Shown one piece after another: positions 7,121 to 12,534 of a DNA stretch of 12,534 nucleotides; within the stretch, counting starts at the first letter, position 1, and each line of letters opens with the position of its first letter. The notes under the pieces were generated by a model, which did no database searches, had not been told where the DNA came from, and saw nothing but the letters and a program-made list of their open reading frames with translations. Both the position numbers and the translations under genes were made by a program. Source of the DNA: DATDCV01 sp036524155 (GTDB lineage: Bacteria > Verrucomicrobiota > Verrucomicrobiia > Limisphaerales > UBA8199); NCBI GenBank assembly GCA_036524155.1, contig DATDCV010000690.1, forward strand, positions 1-12,534. Reading direction: 5' to 3'.

Positions 7121-8914
7121 TTATTTCCTCTTTTTTTGCGGCGGCGTCAATACCGGAGCAGGGATCGGGCTGGCCGGGGCGGCGGAGGTCCTCGTCAATT
7201 TGGTCTGCAGGATGCTCAGGAGATTCTGCACCGTCCAGTAAAGGGTCAACCCGGCGGAAAAGTTGTAAAGGAACACCATGAACATGAGCGGCATGTACCG
7301 CATGATCTTGGCCTGCGTCGGGTCCATGCCGGGCGAAGGCGGGGTGAGCTGCGCCTGCCACAGCATCGTCGCGCCCATCACCAGCGGCAGCAGGTTGAAG
7401 GGAAAATTAATTCCTGGAATCAGGAAGAGCGTATCAGGCTGGGACAGATCGCCGACCCATAGGAACGACGCGCCGCGCAATTCGATCGCGCTGCGGATCA
7501 TGTAGAAAAATCCGATGAACACGGGCATTTGGATGAGCGTGGGCAGACAGCCACTCATCGGATTGATTTTGTTCTCCTTCCAGAACTCCATCATTTTCTT
7601 CTGCTGCTTAACCGGGTCATCTTTGTATTTTGCCTGGAGCAGCTTGATTTGTGGCTGGAGCGCCTGCATGCGTTTGGCCGACCGCGTGCTGGCCTGGGTA
7701 AGCGGCCAGAAGACCGCTTTGATGATGATGGTAATGGCGATGATAGCCCAGCCGTAGGAAAGGCGGAGCACGGCGTGGAGCCAATTCATCCCCAGCAGCA
7801 AGCCTTTCGAGAAAAACCCAAAAAAGCCGCCATAACCCATGATCAAATCGACGTCGTTGTTGAACACGGCGGAGATGGTCGCCAGCGTGCGGTATTCCTT
7901 CGGCCCGGCAAACAACGCGACCTTGTGCTCGAGGGCCTGGTTGGGTGCGAGGTTGGTGGCGGCATAAACGAGCATGGCTTCGTACCCGACGGGCTGCCGG
8001 ACGGTGCGGTAGGCAAGGTCCTCTTCGCTCGGCCGGGGCAGGTCGGTCTTCCGAATGACGATTTGCGCGGCGGGATCCTGCAGCATCGTCACCAGCGCAA
8101 AGAACTGGTTGTGCGCCGCCGCCCAAGTGACGTTCGTGCCACGAATCTCGGTCGGCGGAGTCCGGGGCATCACGCAGGAGAAGAATCCCCCGGAAAAGTC
8201 AGCGGGCCCTACGTCTTTAGATTTCGAGCCGTTGTACCACATCACTCCCACGGCGGAGCCATCATCCTGAACGTTCATTGGCGTAGCCGAGCCGGCGAAC
8301 CAATGCTGGGCGGGCAGCGCGAGCGGTTGGTCGGAGCGGTTTTCCAGCCGGATGGTGGCGTGGACGAGGTAATTGGAGCTGACCTCGAATTCCTTCACGA
8401 TCCGCAGGCCGTTCGGGAGTGCCTTCTCGGCGAGCACGCGGTTATTAGTCCGTGTCAGGGTGTAGATGCCATTGCCCTCGACCGCCGGGCTGTTTACGAT
8501 CGCGAGCGTGGGAATGGGTGCGTAATTGTTCAAAGTCGCCACCCGGCTGGTTTGCGTGCGGCGCTCGCGCCGGCTTAAGATCGTCTCCGGGTATTCCAGC
8601 AACTGGACGAGCTTCAAACCTCCGCCGTGGGAACTAAAGGTGTAGTGCGCATGGGCGTTGGTGATCTCGAAGCTGAGTTCCGGCTCGTTCGTATAAGTGA
8701 TCGGCGGCCGTGGTGCGGACGCCTCGAGGACGGGCGGCGCGGAGGTGGCGGGCGCCAGGGAAGGCGGCTGATTGGTCGTCGGGAAGATAGCCGCTGGGGC
8801 GTTAGTGATGCCGGGCGGCAGGCGCTTGGGCGGGAAGACCTTATTGACCAGCAGCGGCCAGCTAAACAGCAGCAGAAAACAAACGACCAGGACGATGATT
8901 GATTTGCGATCCAT
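7121..8914 (-). CDS. yidC: Membrane protein insertase YidC (Oxa1 family)
   Basis: A 597-residue insertase that places proteins in the cytoplasmic membrane, alone or with SecYEG. TM1 is at residues 5-23. A Pro/Thr-rich linker (about 29-72) leads to a large periplasmic domain (about 75-350) of the Gram-negative type. The conserved insertase core runs from about 358 to 575: TM2 near 385-405, the cytoplasmic hairpin 411-450 (SAKRMQALQPQIKLLQ...KENKINPMSGCLP), TM3 near 456-475, and further TMs near 498-520 and 538-572. The groove arginine of E. coli (Arg366) aligns with Lys399 (TIIIKAVFWPLT), a conservative change. The C-terminus ends in PPQKKRK, a basic tail that could contact ribosomes. Only 5 nt separate it from yidD upstream. 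The signal-anchor supports the ATG at 8914. Confidence 0.97.
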   Translation of the reverse strand: MDRKSIIVLVVCFLLLFSWPLLVNKVFPPKRLPPGITNAPAAIFPTTNQPPSLAPATSAPPVLEASAPRPPITYTNEPELSFEITNAHAHYTFSSHGGGLKLVQLLEYPETILSRRERRTQTSRVATLNNYAPIPTLAIVNSPAVEGNGIYTLTRTNNRVLAEKALPNGLRIVKEFEVSSNYLVHATIRLENRSDQPLALPAQHWFAGSATPMNVQDDGSAVGVMWYNGSKSKDVGPADFSGGFFSCVMPRTPPTEIRGTNVTWAAAHNQFFALVTMLQDPAAQIVIRKTDLPRPSEEDLAYRTVRQPVGYEAMLVYAATNLAPNQALEHKVALFAGPKEYRTLATISAVFNNDVDLIMGYGGFFGFFSKGLLLGMNWLHAVLRLSYGWAIIAITIIIKAVFWPLTQASTRSAKRMQALQPQIKLLQAKYKDDPVKQQKKMMEFWKENKINPMSGCLPTLIQMPVFIGFFYMIRSAIELRGASFLWVGDLSQPDTLFLIPGINFPFNLLPLVMGATMLWQAQLTPPSPGMDPTQAKIMRYMPLMFMVFLYNFSAGLTLYWTVQNLLSILQTKLTRTSAAPASPIPAPVLTPPQKKRK

Positions 8915-8919
8915 GCGGA

Positions 8920-9267
8920 CTAACTGCCTTCTGAACTGCTCTCATTGGCGCAGCGCCCAGCCATTGCGATCCTGATTAGATCAGGCTGGCTGGGGAGCGC
9001 AGCCTTATTTCTCCGGGTTTTGGGTTTCGGCTCGGGCACGGGATCCTCGCCGCAGCCGCCCCAGGGATGGCACCGGCCGATGCGTTTGAGGGCCAGCCAG
9101 CTTCCGGCCAGGGCGCCGTGGCGCGCGATGGCTTCGAGGGCGTAAGCCGAGCAACTCGGCGTGAAACGGCACTGGCCGAGCGGGCCGAAAAGAAAGGTCT
9201 TCGCCGGCGAGATGCACCAGCGATAGACTCGCACGCCGAGGACCAAAATGTGTTGGACCGGATTCAA
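8920..9267 (-). CDS. yidD: Membrane protein insertion efficiency factor YidD
   Basis: A 115-residue member of the YidD (former DUF37) family, a small membrane-associated protein that helps YidC insert proteins. An N-terminal amphipathic helix (about 5-20, ILVLGVRVYRWCISP) precedes the core CRFTPSCSAYALEAIARHG (33-51) and GRCHPWGGCGEDPVP (64-78). Cys33, Cys39, Cys66 and Cys72 are the family cysteines. The tail after residue 80 is longer than usual, basic and probably disordered. The start is a TTG at 9267: no ATG is available upstream of the conserved helix, and GGAG lies 12 nt ahead of it. The next possible start, a GTG at codon 12, would cut into the helix. It is 18 nt from rnpA and 5 nt from yidC, so translation is probably coupled. 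Confidence 0.94.
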   Translation of the reverse strand: MNPVQHILVLGVRVYRWCISPAKTFLFGPLGQCRFTPSCSAYALEAIARHGALAGSWLALKRIGRCHPWGGCGEDPVPEPKPKTRRNKAALPSQPDLIRIAMAGRCANESSSEGS

Positions 9268-9285
9268 AAGTCTAATTATCTCCGC

Positions 9286-9654
9286 TCACTGCAACAATCC
9301 CGCTTTCCGGACGGTTGTCAAAAACTCACGCTCCACTTGCGCGCGGCTCTTGCCAGCAATCGCCGGGCGGGCGACGAGCACAAGATCCAGAGGCCCGTGG
9401 AATTCATGCTGGTGGAGCCGGTAACATTCGCGCAGCAGACGCCGGGCACGGTTTCGTTGGACGGCGCCACCGACTTTGGCGCTGGTAACCACGCCCAGCC
9501 GCGAAGGAGCACCCGCTGGCTGGCGCAGCCAGTTGGCGATCAGACACCCGGATACCGACCGGTATCCCCGTTGCCGGACGCGACCGAAGTCGCTTCCGGT
9601 GCGGAGGCGGCTCTTCCGCCCGAAGCGCAGACGTTTCTCATCGCCCACCCCCAT
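9286..9654 (-). CDS. rnpA: Ribonuclease P protein component
   Basis: A 122-residue protein subunit of RNase P, which binds the catalytic RNA and the 5' leader of pre-tRNA. The family marks are RLRTGSDFGRV (16-26), RLGVVTSAKVGGAVQRNRARRLLRECYR (52-79, containing the RNR motif at 67-69) and a final helix after LVLVARPAIAGK. Length is normal for the family. It starts 10 nt downstream of the rpmH stop codon, the usual arrangement. No Shine-Dalgarno is seen before the ATG at 9654, so translation may depend on coupling to rpmH. The RNA subunit gene (rnpB) is not in the window. Confidence 0.95.
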   Translation of the reverse strand: MGVGDEKRLRFGRKSRLRTGSDFGRVRQRGYRSVSGCLIANWLRQPAGAPSRLGVVTSAKVGGAVQRNRARRLLRECYRLHQHEFHGPLDLVLVARPAIAGKSRAQVEREFLTTVRKAGLLQ

Positions 9655-9664
9655 AGCACCGGGC

Positions 9665-9802
9665 CTATACTGGAGTCAGCCGTTTCCGTCCCACCCGCCG
9701 CCGGTTCCGGAGGATAGCCCGGCCGCTCTTGCTGGCGTTGCGGTTCAAGAAACCGTGTTGCCGCTTGCGGCGAATCTTCGACGGTTGATATTGTCGCTTC
9801 AT
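9665..9802 (-). CDS. rpmH: 50S ribosomal protein L34
   Basis: A 45-codon gene found by direct translation of the minus strand. The protein begins MKRQYQPSKIRRKRQHGFL, continues through KSGRAILRNRRR and ends GRKRLTPV, followed by TAG. This is L34 over its whole length, including the invariant QPSK, KR..HGF and RKRLTV-like tail. It binds 23S rRNA in the large subunit. It heads the rpmH-rnpA-yidD-yidC-jag cluster, 10 nt before rnpA. No Shine-Dalgarno is evident upstream of the ATG at 9802. Its mRNA has a long, structured leader (about 175 nt from the predicted promoter), which suggests control before translation. Confidence 0.97.
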   Translation of the reverse strand: MKRQYQPSKIRRKRQHGFLNRNASKSGRAILRNRRRVGRKRLTPV

Positions 9803-9846
9803 AATCGATCAGTTTACTACGTTCCCGAAAACCTGCTCTGTCGCCC

Positions 9847-9870
9847 GCCGGGTTACAGCCTGAACCCGGC
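9847..9870 (-). promoter_or_regulatory. Second hairpin in the rpmH leader
   Basis: GCCGGGTT (9847-9854) and AACCCGGC (9863-9870) form a perfect 8-bp stem with an 8-nt loop. It lies between the candidate attenuator and the rpmH start, about 45 nt from the ATG. It has no U-tract after it, so it is not a terminator by itself. It may be a binding site or a stabilising element. Confidence 0.45.
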
Positions 9871-9881
9871 TTGAGAAAACC

Positions 9882-9910
9882 CACCGCCGGGAGGCGGTGC
9901 GCTCCCGGCG
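9882..9910 (-). promoter_or_regulatory. Candidate transcription attenuator in the rpmH leader
   Basis: Two perfect, mutually exclusive stems can form. Stem A pairs CACCGCC with GGCGGTG (9882-9899, 4-nt loop). In the minus-strand transcript it is followed by GGUUUUCUC, like a rho-independent terminator. Stem B pairs CGCCGGGAG with CTCCCGGCG (9885-9910, 8-nt loop) and uses up one arm of stem A, so it could act as an antiterminator. The element lies about 80 nt upstream of rpmH and about 70 nt downstream of the predicted transcription start. What would switch it is unknown; autogenous control or growth-rate control is a guess. Confidence 0.45.
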
Positions 9911-9983
9911 CAGGTCCCGGGCGAGTGGTCGCTTGGTCGGGTGCATCCGGTATGCCGCCAGCCACCTGTTGACGGAGCGCGAA

Positions 9984-10011
9984 AGAATAACAGTGAAAGC
10001 GGTTGTGTCAA
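9984..10011 (-). promoter_or_regulatory. Sigma-70-type promoter for the rpmH cluster
   Basis: On the minus strand TTGACA (10011-10006) and TATTCT (9989-9984) are separated by 16 bp. The -35 box is perfect and the -10 matches 5 of 6 consensus positions. The predicted start is near 9977, giving a leader of about 175 nt before rpmH. The -35 box overlaps a short dyad, GGTTG-TGT-CAACC (10001-10013). Psd is divergent on the other strand. Confidence 0.7.
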
Positions 10012-10073
10012 CCCTCGTGGCGGGACCAACTTTGCCTTTGACCCCGTCGGTGTAAGTCTTACCTTGGAGGGGC

Positions 10074-10763
10074 ATGAAACACGCCGGCAAGGCCCGGAAA
10101 GCGGCTTTCAAACTGATCCTGATCACGCTGATAGCGGGATTCATGCTTTGGGCGTTGATCGCGATTGCCTCGTTGATTGGCACCATCCTGACGGTGCTGC
10201 TGCCGACGCTGGTGGTGCTTTGGATCGCGTTTGCTCTGTTCGCGCTCTACTTCTTCCGCGACCCGAGCCCGCGGGTGCCGACGGGGGCGAACCTGGTGCT
10301 TTCGCCTGCACATGGCAAGATCGACGTCATCGACACGGCCGTCGAGCCGTCGTTCATGGGGGGCGAGTGCCAGCGCATTTCGATGTTCTTGTCGGTGTTC
10401 AACGTGCACGTGCAGAACGCGCCGGTGGGGGGCAAGGTGACCTATTTCAAATACACTATGGGTGAGTTTCTCAACGCCCTGAAGACCGAATCAGCGATCC
10501 ACAACGAGAACGTGCTGCTGGGTTTCGAGACAAACCAACCGGCGGGACAGAAGATCGGCGTCCGCCTCATCGCCGGGGTGATCGCGCGGCGTATTGTGCC
10601 GTTCGTGCAGCAAGGCGACGAGGTGGCGCGCGGAGACCGGATCAGCCTGATCCAGTTTGGCTCGCGCGCGGACGTGTATTTGCCGGCCTCGGCGAAAATC
10701 AAGGTGAAGCTCGGCGACCAGGTGGTGGGGGGCGAAAGCATTTTGGCGGTGTTTGAATCCTAG
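10074..10763 (+). CDS. psd: Phosphatidylserine decarboxylase proenzyme (short form)
   Basis: A 229-residue enzyme that decarboxylates phosphatidylserine to phosphatidylethanolamine at the membrane. Two membrane segments (about 12-35 and 38-61) precede the FFRDPSP motif (60-66). Core motifs follow: SPAHGKI (77-83), RISMFLSVFNVHVQNAPVGGKV (101-122) and the end region from GVRLIAGVIARRIVPF to FGSRADVYLP. Self-cleavage should occur between Gly196 and Ser197, with Ser197 becoming the pyruvoyl group. His112 is the family histidine. The residue matching the triad Asp (normally P-x-D-G) is His80 here (CAT codon, one base from GAT). The ATG at 10074 has GGAGG at 10066-10070, one of the few clear ribosome sites in the window. 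pssA follows after 8 nt, so the pair forms an operon for phosphatidylethanolamine synthesis. Confidence 0.93.
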   Translation: MKHAGKARKAAFKLILITLIAGFMLWALIAIASLIGTILTVLLPTLVVLWIAFALFALYFFRDPSPRVPTGANLVLSPAHGKIDVIDTAVEPSFMGGECQRISMFLSVFNVHVQNAPVGGKVTYFKYTMGEFLNALKTESAIHNENVLLGFETNQPAGQKIGVRLIAGVIARRIVPFVQQGDEVARGDRISLIQFGSRADVYLPASAKIKVKLGDQVVGGESILAVFES

Positions 10764-10771
10764 CGCCGCCT

Positions 10772-11620
10772 ATGTCGCTTGTTAACAATGCCCCGGTTGA
10801 CGATGCGGGTGATGCCAAGCTGAAGATTTATTTTCTGCCGAACCTGCTGACGGCGGGCAACCTGTTTTGCGGCTTTGTGGCGCTGACCAAGATTGTCGAG
10901 GCGGACCTTTCGTCAGGGGATTTCCACAAGATCGAGGTCGGGCTGGGTTTTATTCTGCTGGCGTGCATTTTTGATTTGTTCGATGGGCGGGTGGCGCGGA
11001 TGGGAGGCATCGAGAGCCCGTTTGGACGGGAGTTCGATTCGCTGGCGGATCTCATTTCGTTCGGGGCGGCGCCGGCGTTTCTAGTGCACCGCGTCGTGCT
11101 CAAGGAGGTGTTTGCGGGGCACCCGCAATGGGGCTGGTTCATCGCTTCGATTTACCTGCTGTGCGGCGCGTTCCGGCTGGCGCGGTTCAACTGTCTGGCG
11201 GCGCAGCCTTCCGGCGGCAGCAAGGATTTCCTCGGCTTCCCCATTCCATCGGCGGCGGGGTTGGTGGCGTCGCTGACGCTGCTGATCATTCAGCTCAACC
11301 GGGAGGATCGCAGCCTGGGTAACTGGAAGTACCTGCTGGTGCCGGTGCTGTTGTTTCTTTCAGCGATGATGGTCAGCAAGGTCAAATACCCGAGCTTCAA
11401 GTCACTGGGCCTGCGTTCCGCCAGTTCGTTCACCAAAGCGATCATCGCCGCGCTGTTCCTCGGGCTGTTGCTGCTGCTGCAGGAAAATGTTTTGTTCGTG
11501 CTGCCGGTGTTTTTCACCCTCTACCTGGTCTACGGTTTCGTGCGGCCAAAGATTTCGGGCCGGATGCGCCGCGAGATCGAGGAAGAGGACGAGGAAGACG
11601 CAACGCCGGAACCGCACTGA
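10772..11620 (+). CDS. pssA: CDP-diacylglycerol--serine O-phosphatidyltransferase
   Basis: A 282-residue integral membrane enzyme that joins serine to CDP-diacylglycerol, giving phosphatidylserine and CMP. The CDP-alcohol phosphatidyltransferase motif D-G-x2-A-R-x8-G-x3-D-x3-D is complete: Asp71, Gly72, Ala75, Arg76, Gly85, Asp89 and Asp93, with Asp68 before it. PNLLTAGNLFCGF (23-35) is the usual N-terminal signature of the PssA branch. Several hydrophobic segments follow, at about 56-70, 122-140, 168-182, 196-210, 228-240 and 242-260. The C-terminus is strongly acidic (EEEDEEDA). The partner Psd is encoded just upstream, and together they make phosphatidylethanolamine from CDP-diacylglycerol. 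No Shine-Dalgarno is seen in the 8-nt gap, so translation is probably coupled to psd. Confidence 0.95.
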   Translation: MSLVNNAPVDDAGDAKLKIYFLPNLLTAGNLFCGFVALTKIVEADLSSGDFHKIEVGLGFILLACIFDLFDGRVARMGGIESPFGREFDSLADLISFGAAPAFLVHRVVLKEVFAGHPQWGWFIASIYLLCGAFRLARFNCLAAQPSGGSKDFLGFPIPSAAGLVASLTLLIIQLNREDRSLGNWKYLLVPVLLFLSAMMVSKVKYPSFKSLGLRSASSFTKAIIAALFLGLLLLLQENVLFVLPVFFTLYLVYGFVRPKISGRMRREIEEEDEEDATPEPH

Positions 11621-11640
11621 GCGCCTGTTGGGAAAGGGCA

Positions 11641-11726
11641 GGAGCGGCGTGAGGAGGCTCTGATCCGGGTTGAGATCCGCTGAAGTCAGAGCCTCAGGCG
11701 AATACCAGCCTCCTTACGCCGGCTCC
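11641..11726. repeat. Nested palindromic intergenic element
   Basis: The outer arms (11641-11659 and 11707-11726) read GGAGCGGCGTGAGGAGGCT against the complement of AGCCTCCTTACGCCGGCTCC and pair with one bulge and one G-T. Inside, GAGGCTCTGA (11654-11663) and TCAGAGCCTC (11686-11695) form a perfect 10-bp stem with a 22-nt loop. The two foldings compete. The loop holds a TTGAGATCCGC core like the TTGAAGTCCGC core at 75-85. No U-tract follows, so it is not a classical terminator for pssA. It looks like a dispersed REP-like or MITE-like element. No coding sequence was seen in 11621-11812. Confidence 0.6.
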
Positions 11727-11812
11727 GGCAATGGATATGACTTTCCCGACACGTTGCCGGCGGCGGTGCGGCTGGAAACCGGCGGCGCCTGTTGGCGTAA
11801 TGACAGTGTTTG

Positions 11813-12526
11813 ATGAACATCCTGACACCTATCCTGGCGGCGGCGATAACCGGTTTCTTGAGCGGGCTGCTGCTATCGATTCCGGTTGGGCCGATCAACC
11901 TTACCATCCTCAACGAAGGCGCGCGCCGCGGCTTCAAGTGGGCGGCCCTGATCGGCCTGGGGGCGACTTGCATGGAAGTCACCTATTGTTTCATCGCCTT
12001 CACCGGCTTTGCTTCCTTTTTCACCCGGGGCTACGTCAAGGCGGCGATGGAATTGTTCAGCTTCGTGTTCCTCCTGTTCCTGGGGATCAAATTCCTGAGC
12101 AGCAAATCGGTTCAGACGCCGCCCGTCCGGCTGGGGCACGCCGCGGAGAGAATCGAGGAGCGCGTTGAAGAGCGGTTCCATCCGCACTCGGCGTTCATGA
12201 CGGGCCTTGTCCGGGTGATGGGCAACGTCGGCGTGCTGGTATTCTGGATCATTTTGGCGGCGAATTTCATTTCGCGCGAATGGGTAACGCCCGACTGGCC
12301 CGGCAAACTGAGTTGTGTGGGAGGCGTCGCCCTGGGCACCGGCTTGTGGTTCACCGGGCTGAGCTGGGTGGTCTCGCTCGGACACGGCAAATTCAGCGAA
12401 AAAACGCTGCTGCGCATGGAGCACTATTCGGGGGGCGGCCTGCTGATCCTGGCGTTGATACACGGGGGCACCATTATCTGGCAGATGCACAAGGCGCAGC
12501 TTTTTCACCGGATGGCGGGGGGATAG
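11813..12526 (+). CDS. LysE/RhtB family transporter
   Basis: A 237-residue membrane protein of the LysE family, whose known members export amino acids or small metabolites. The N-terminal signature is clear: TGFLSGLLLSIPVGPINLTI (13-32) followed by NEGARRGFKWAALIGLGA (34-51). About six membrane segments are visible, near 5-24, 43-66, 78-95, 134-152, 168-188 and 207-223. A charged cytoplasmic stretch (about 105-125, HAAERIEERVEERFH) separates the halves, as in the family. The start is placed at the ATG at 11813 rather than the TTG one codon earlier. No Shine-Dalgarno is evident. The substrate cannot be told. It is separated from pssA by a palindromic element, so it may be a separate transcription unit. 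It ends 8 nt before the window edge. Confidence 0.85.
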   Translation: MNILTPILAAAITGFLSGLLLSIPVGPINLTILNEGARRGFKWAALIGLGATCMEVTYCFIAFTGFASFFTRGYVKAAMELFSFVFLLFLGIKFLSSKSVQTPPVRLGHAAERIEERVEERFHPHSAFMTGLVRVMGNVGVLVFWIILAANFISREWVTPDWPGKLSCVGGVALGTGLWFTGLSWVVSLGHGKFSEKTLLRMEHYSGGGLLILALIHGGTIIWQMHKAQLFHRMAGG

Positions 12527-12534
12527 GGGAAGGC

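Noticed and set aside
7529..8578. Long plus-strand open frame of 349 codons opposite yidC
   Set aside because: It is antisense to a certain gene. The composition is the Arg/Gly/His-rich type expected from reading GC-rich coding DNA backwards, and no motif or signal was seen.
9540..9965. Minus-strand open frame of 141 codons across rpmH
   Set aside because: The L34 frame in the same DNA is unmistakable. This one overlaps it out of frame, runs through the leader hairpins and shows no motif.
10038..10065. Promoter for psd (TTGACC then TACCTT)
   Set aside because: The -10 matches only 3 of 6 positions, and the start would fall within the ribosome site, so support is too weak.
9803..10073. Possible replication origin next to rpmH
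   Set aside because: I found no DnaA-box cluster or AT-rich unwinding region, and no dnaA or dnaN is present.

Overview
The window looks like a chromosomal segment from a GC-rich member of the Verrucomicrobiota, most likely the Pedosphaera/Limisphaera side. This is an inference. It rests on three things: the C-terminal tail module of the large secreted protein (an LEYS...N.W...FFRLR pattern that is common in that phylum), weak or absent Shine-Dalgarno sequences at many genes, and long palindromic elements between genes.

Left part (1-6470): accessory, exported functions. A small exported or membrane protein gene (133-429, minus) lies downstream of an exported amidase-signature enzyme (532-2181, minus). 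Divergent from the amidase is an intradiol ring-cleavage dioxygenase-like protein with a twin-arginine signal (2290-3015, plus), preceded by a TTGACA box and a 17-bp operator-like dyad. Convergent with it is a 1129-residue secreted protein (3081-6470, minus). That protein has two tandem 132-residue-period beta domains, a large middle domain, an alpha/alpha-barrel-like enzyme region and the phylum-type tail. Between it and the next gene is a short plus-strand remnant that reads like part of a sugar ABC transporter ATPase.

Middle part (6626-10011): the classic cluster rpmH-rnpA-yidD-yidC-jag, all on the minus strand. It encodes ribosomal protein L34, the RNase P protein, the YidD membrane-insertion factor, the YidC insertase and a KH-R3H RNA-binding protein. 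rpmH (9665-9802, 45 codons) was found by translating the sequence directly. A good sigma-70-type promoter (9984-10011) reads into the cluster, and the roughly 175-nt leader can form mutually exclusive hairpins, one followed by a U-rich run. This is a candidate attenuator.

Right part (10074-12526): psd and pssA on the plus strand, 8 nt apart. They encode the two last steps to phosphatidylethanolamine: PssA makes phosphatidylserine and Psd decarboxylates it. Psd carries His where the family normally has the Asp of its self-cleavage triad. After a palindromic intergenic element comes a LysE-family transporter gene that ends 8 nt before the window does.

No CRISPR array, tRNA, rRNA, transposase or phage gene was seen. 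The most noteworthy points are the Psd substitution, the rpmH leader, the ABC-ATPase remnant, the operator-like dyad and the duplicated-domain secreted protein.
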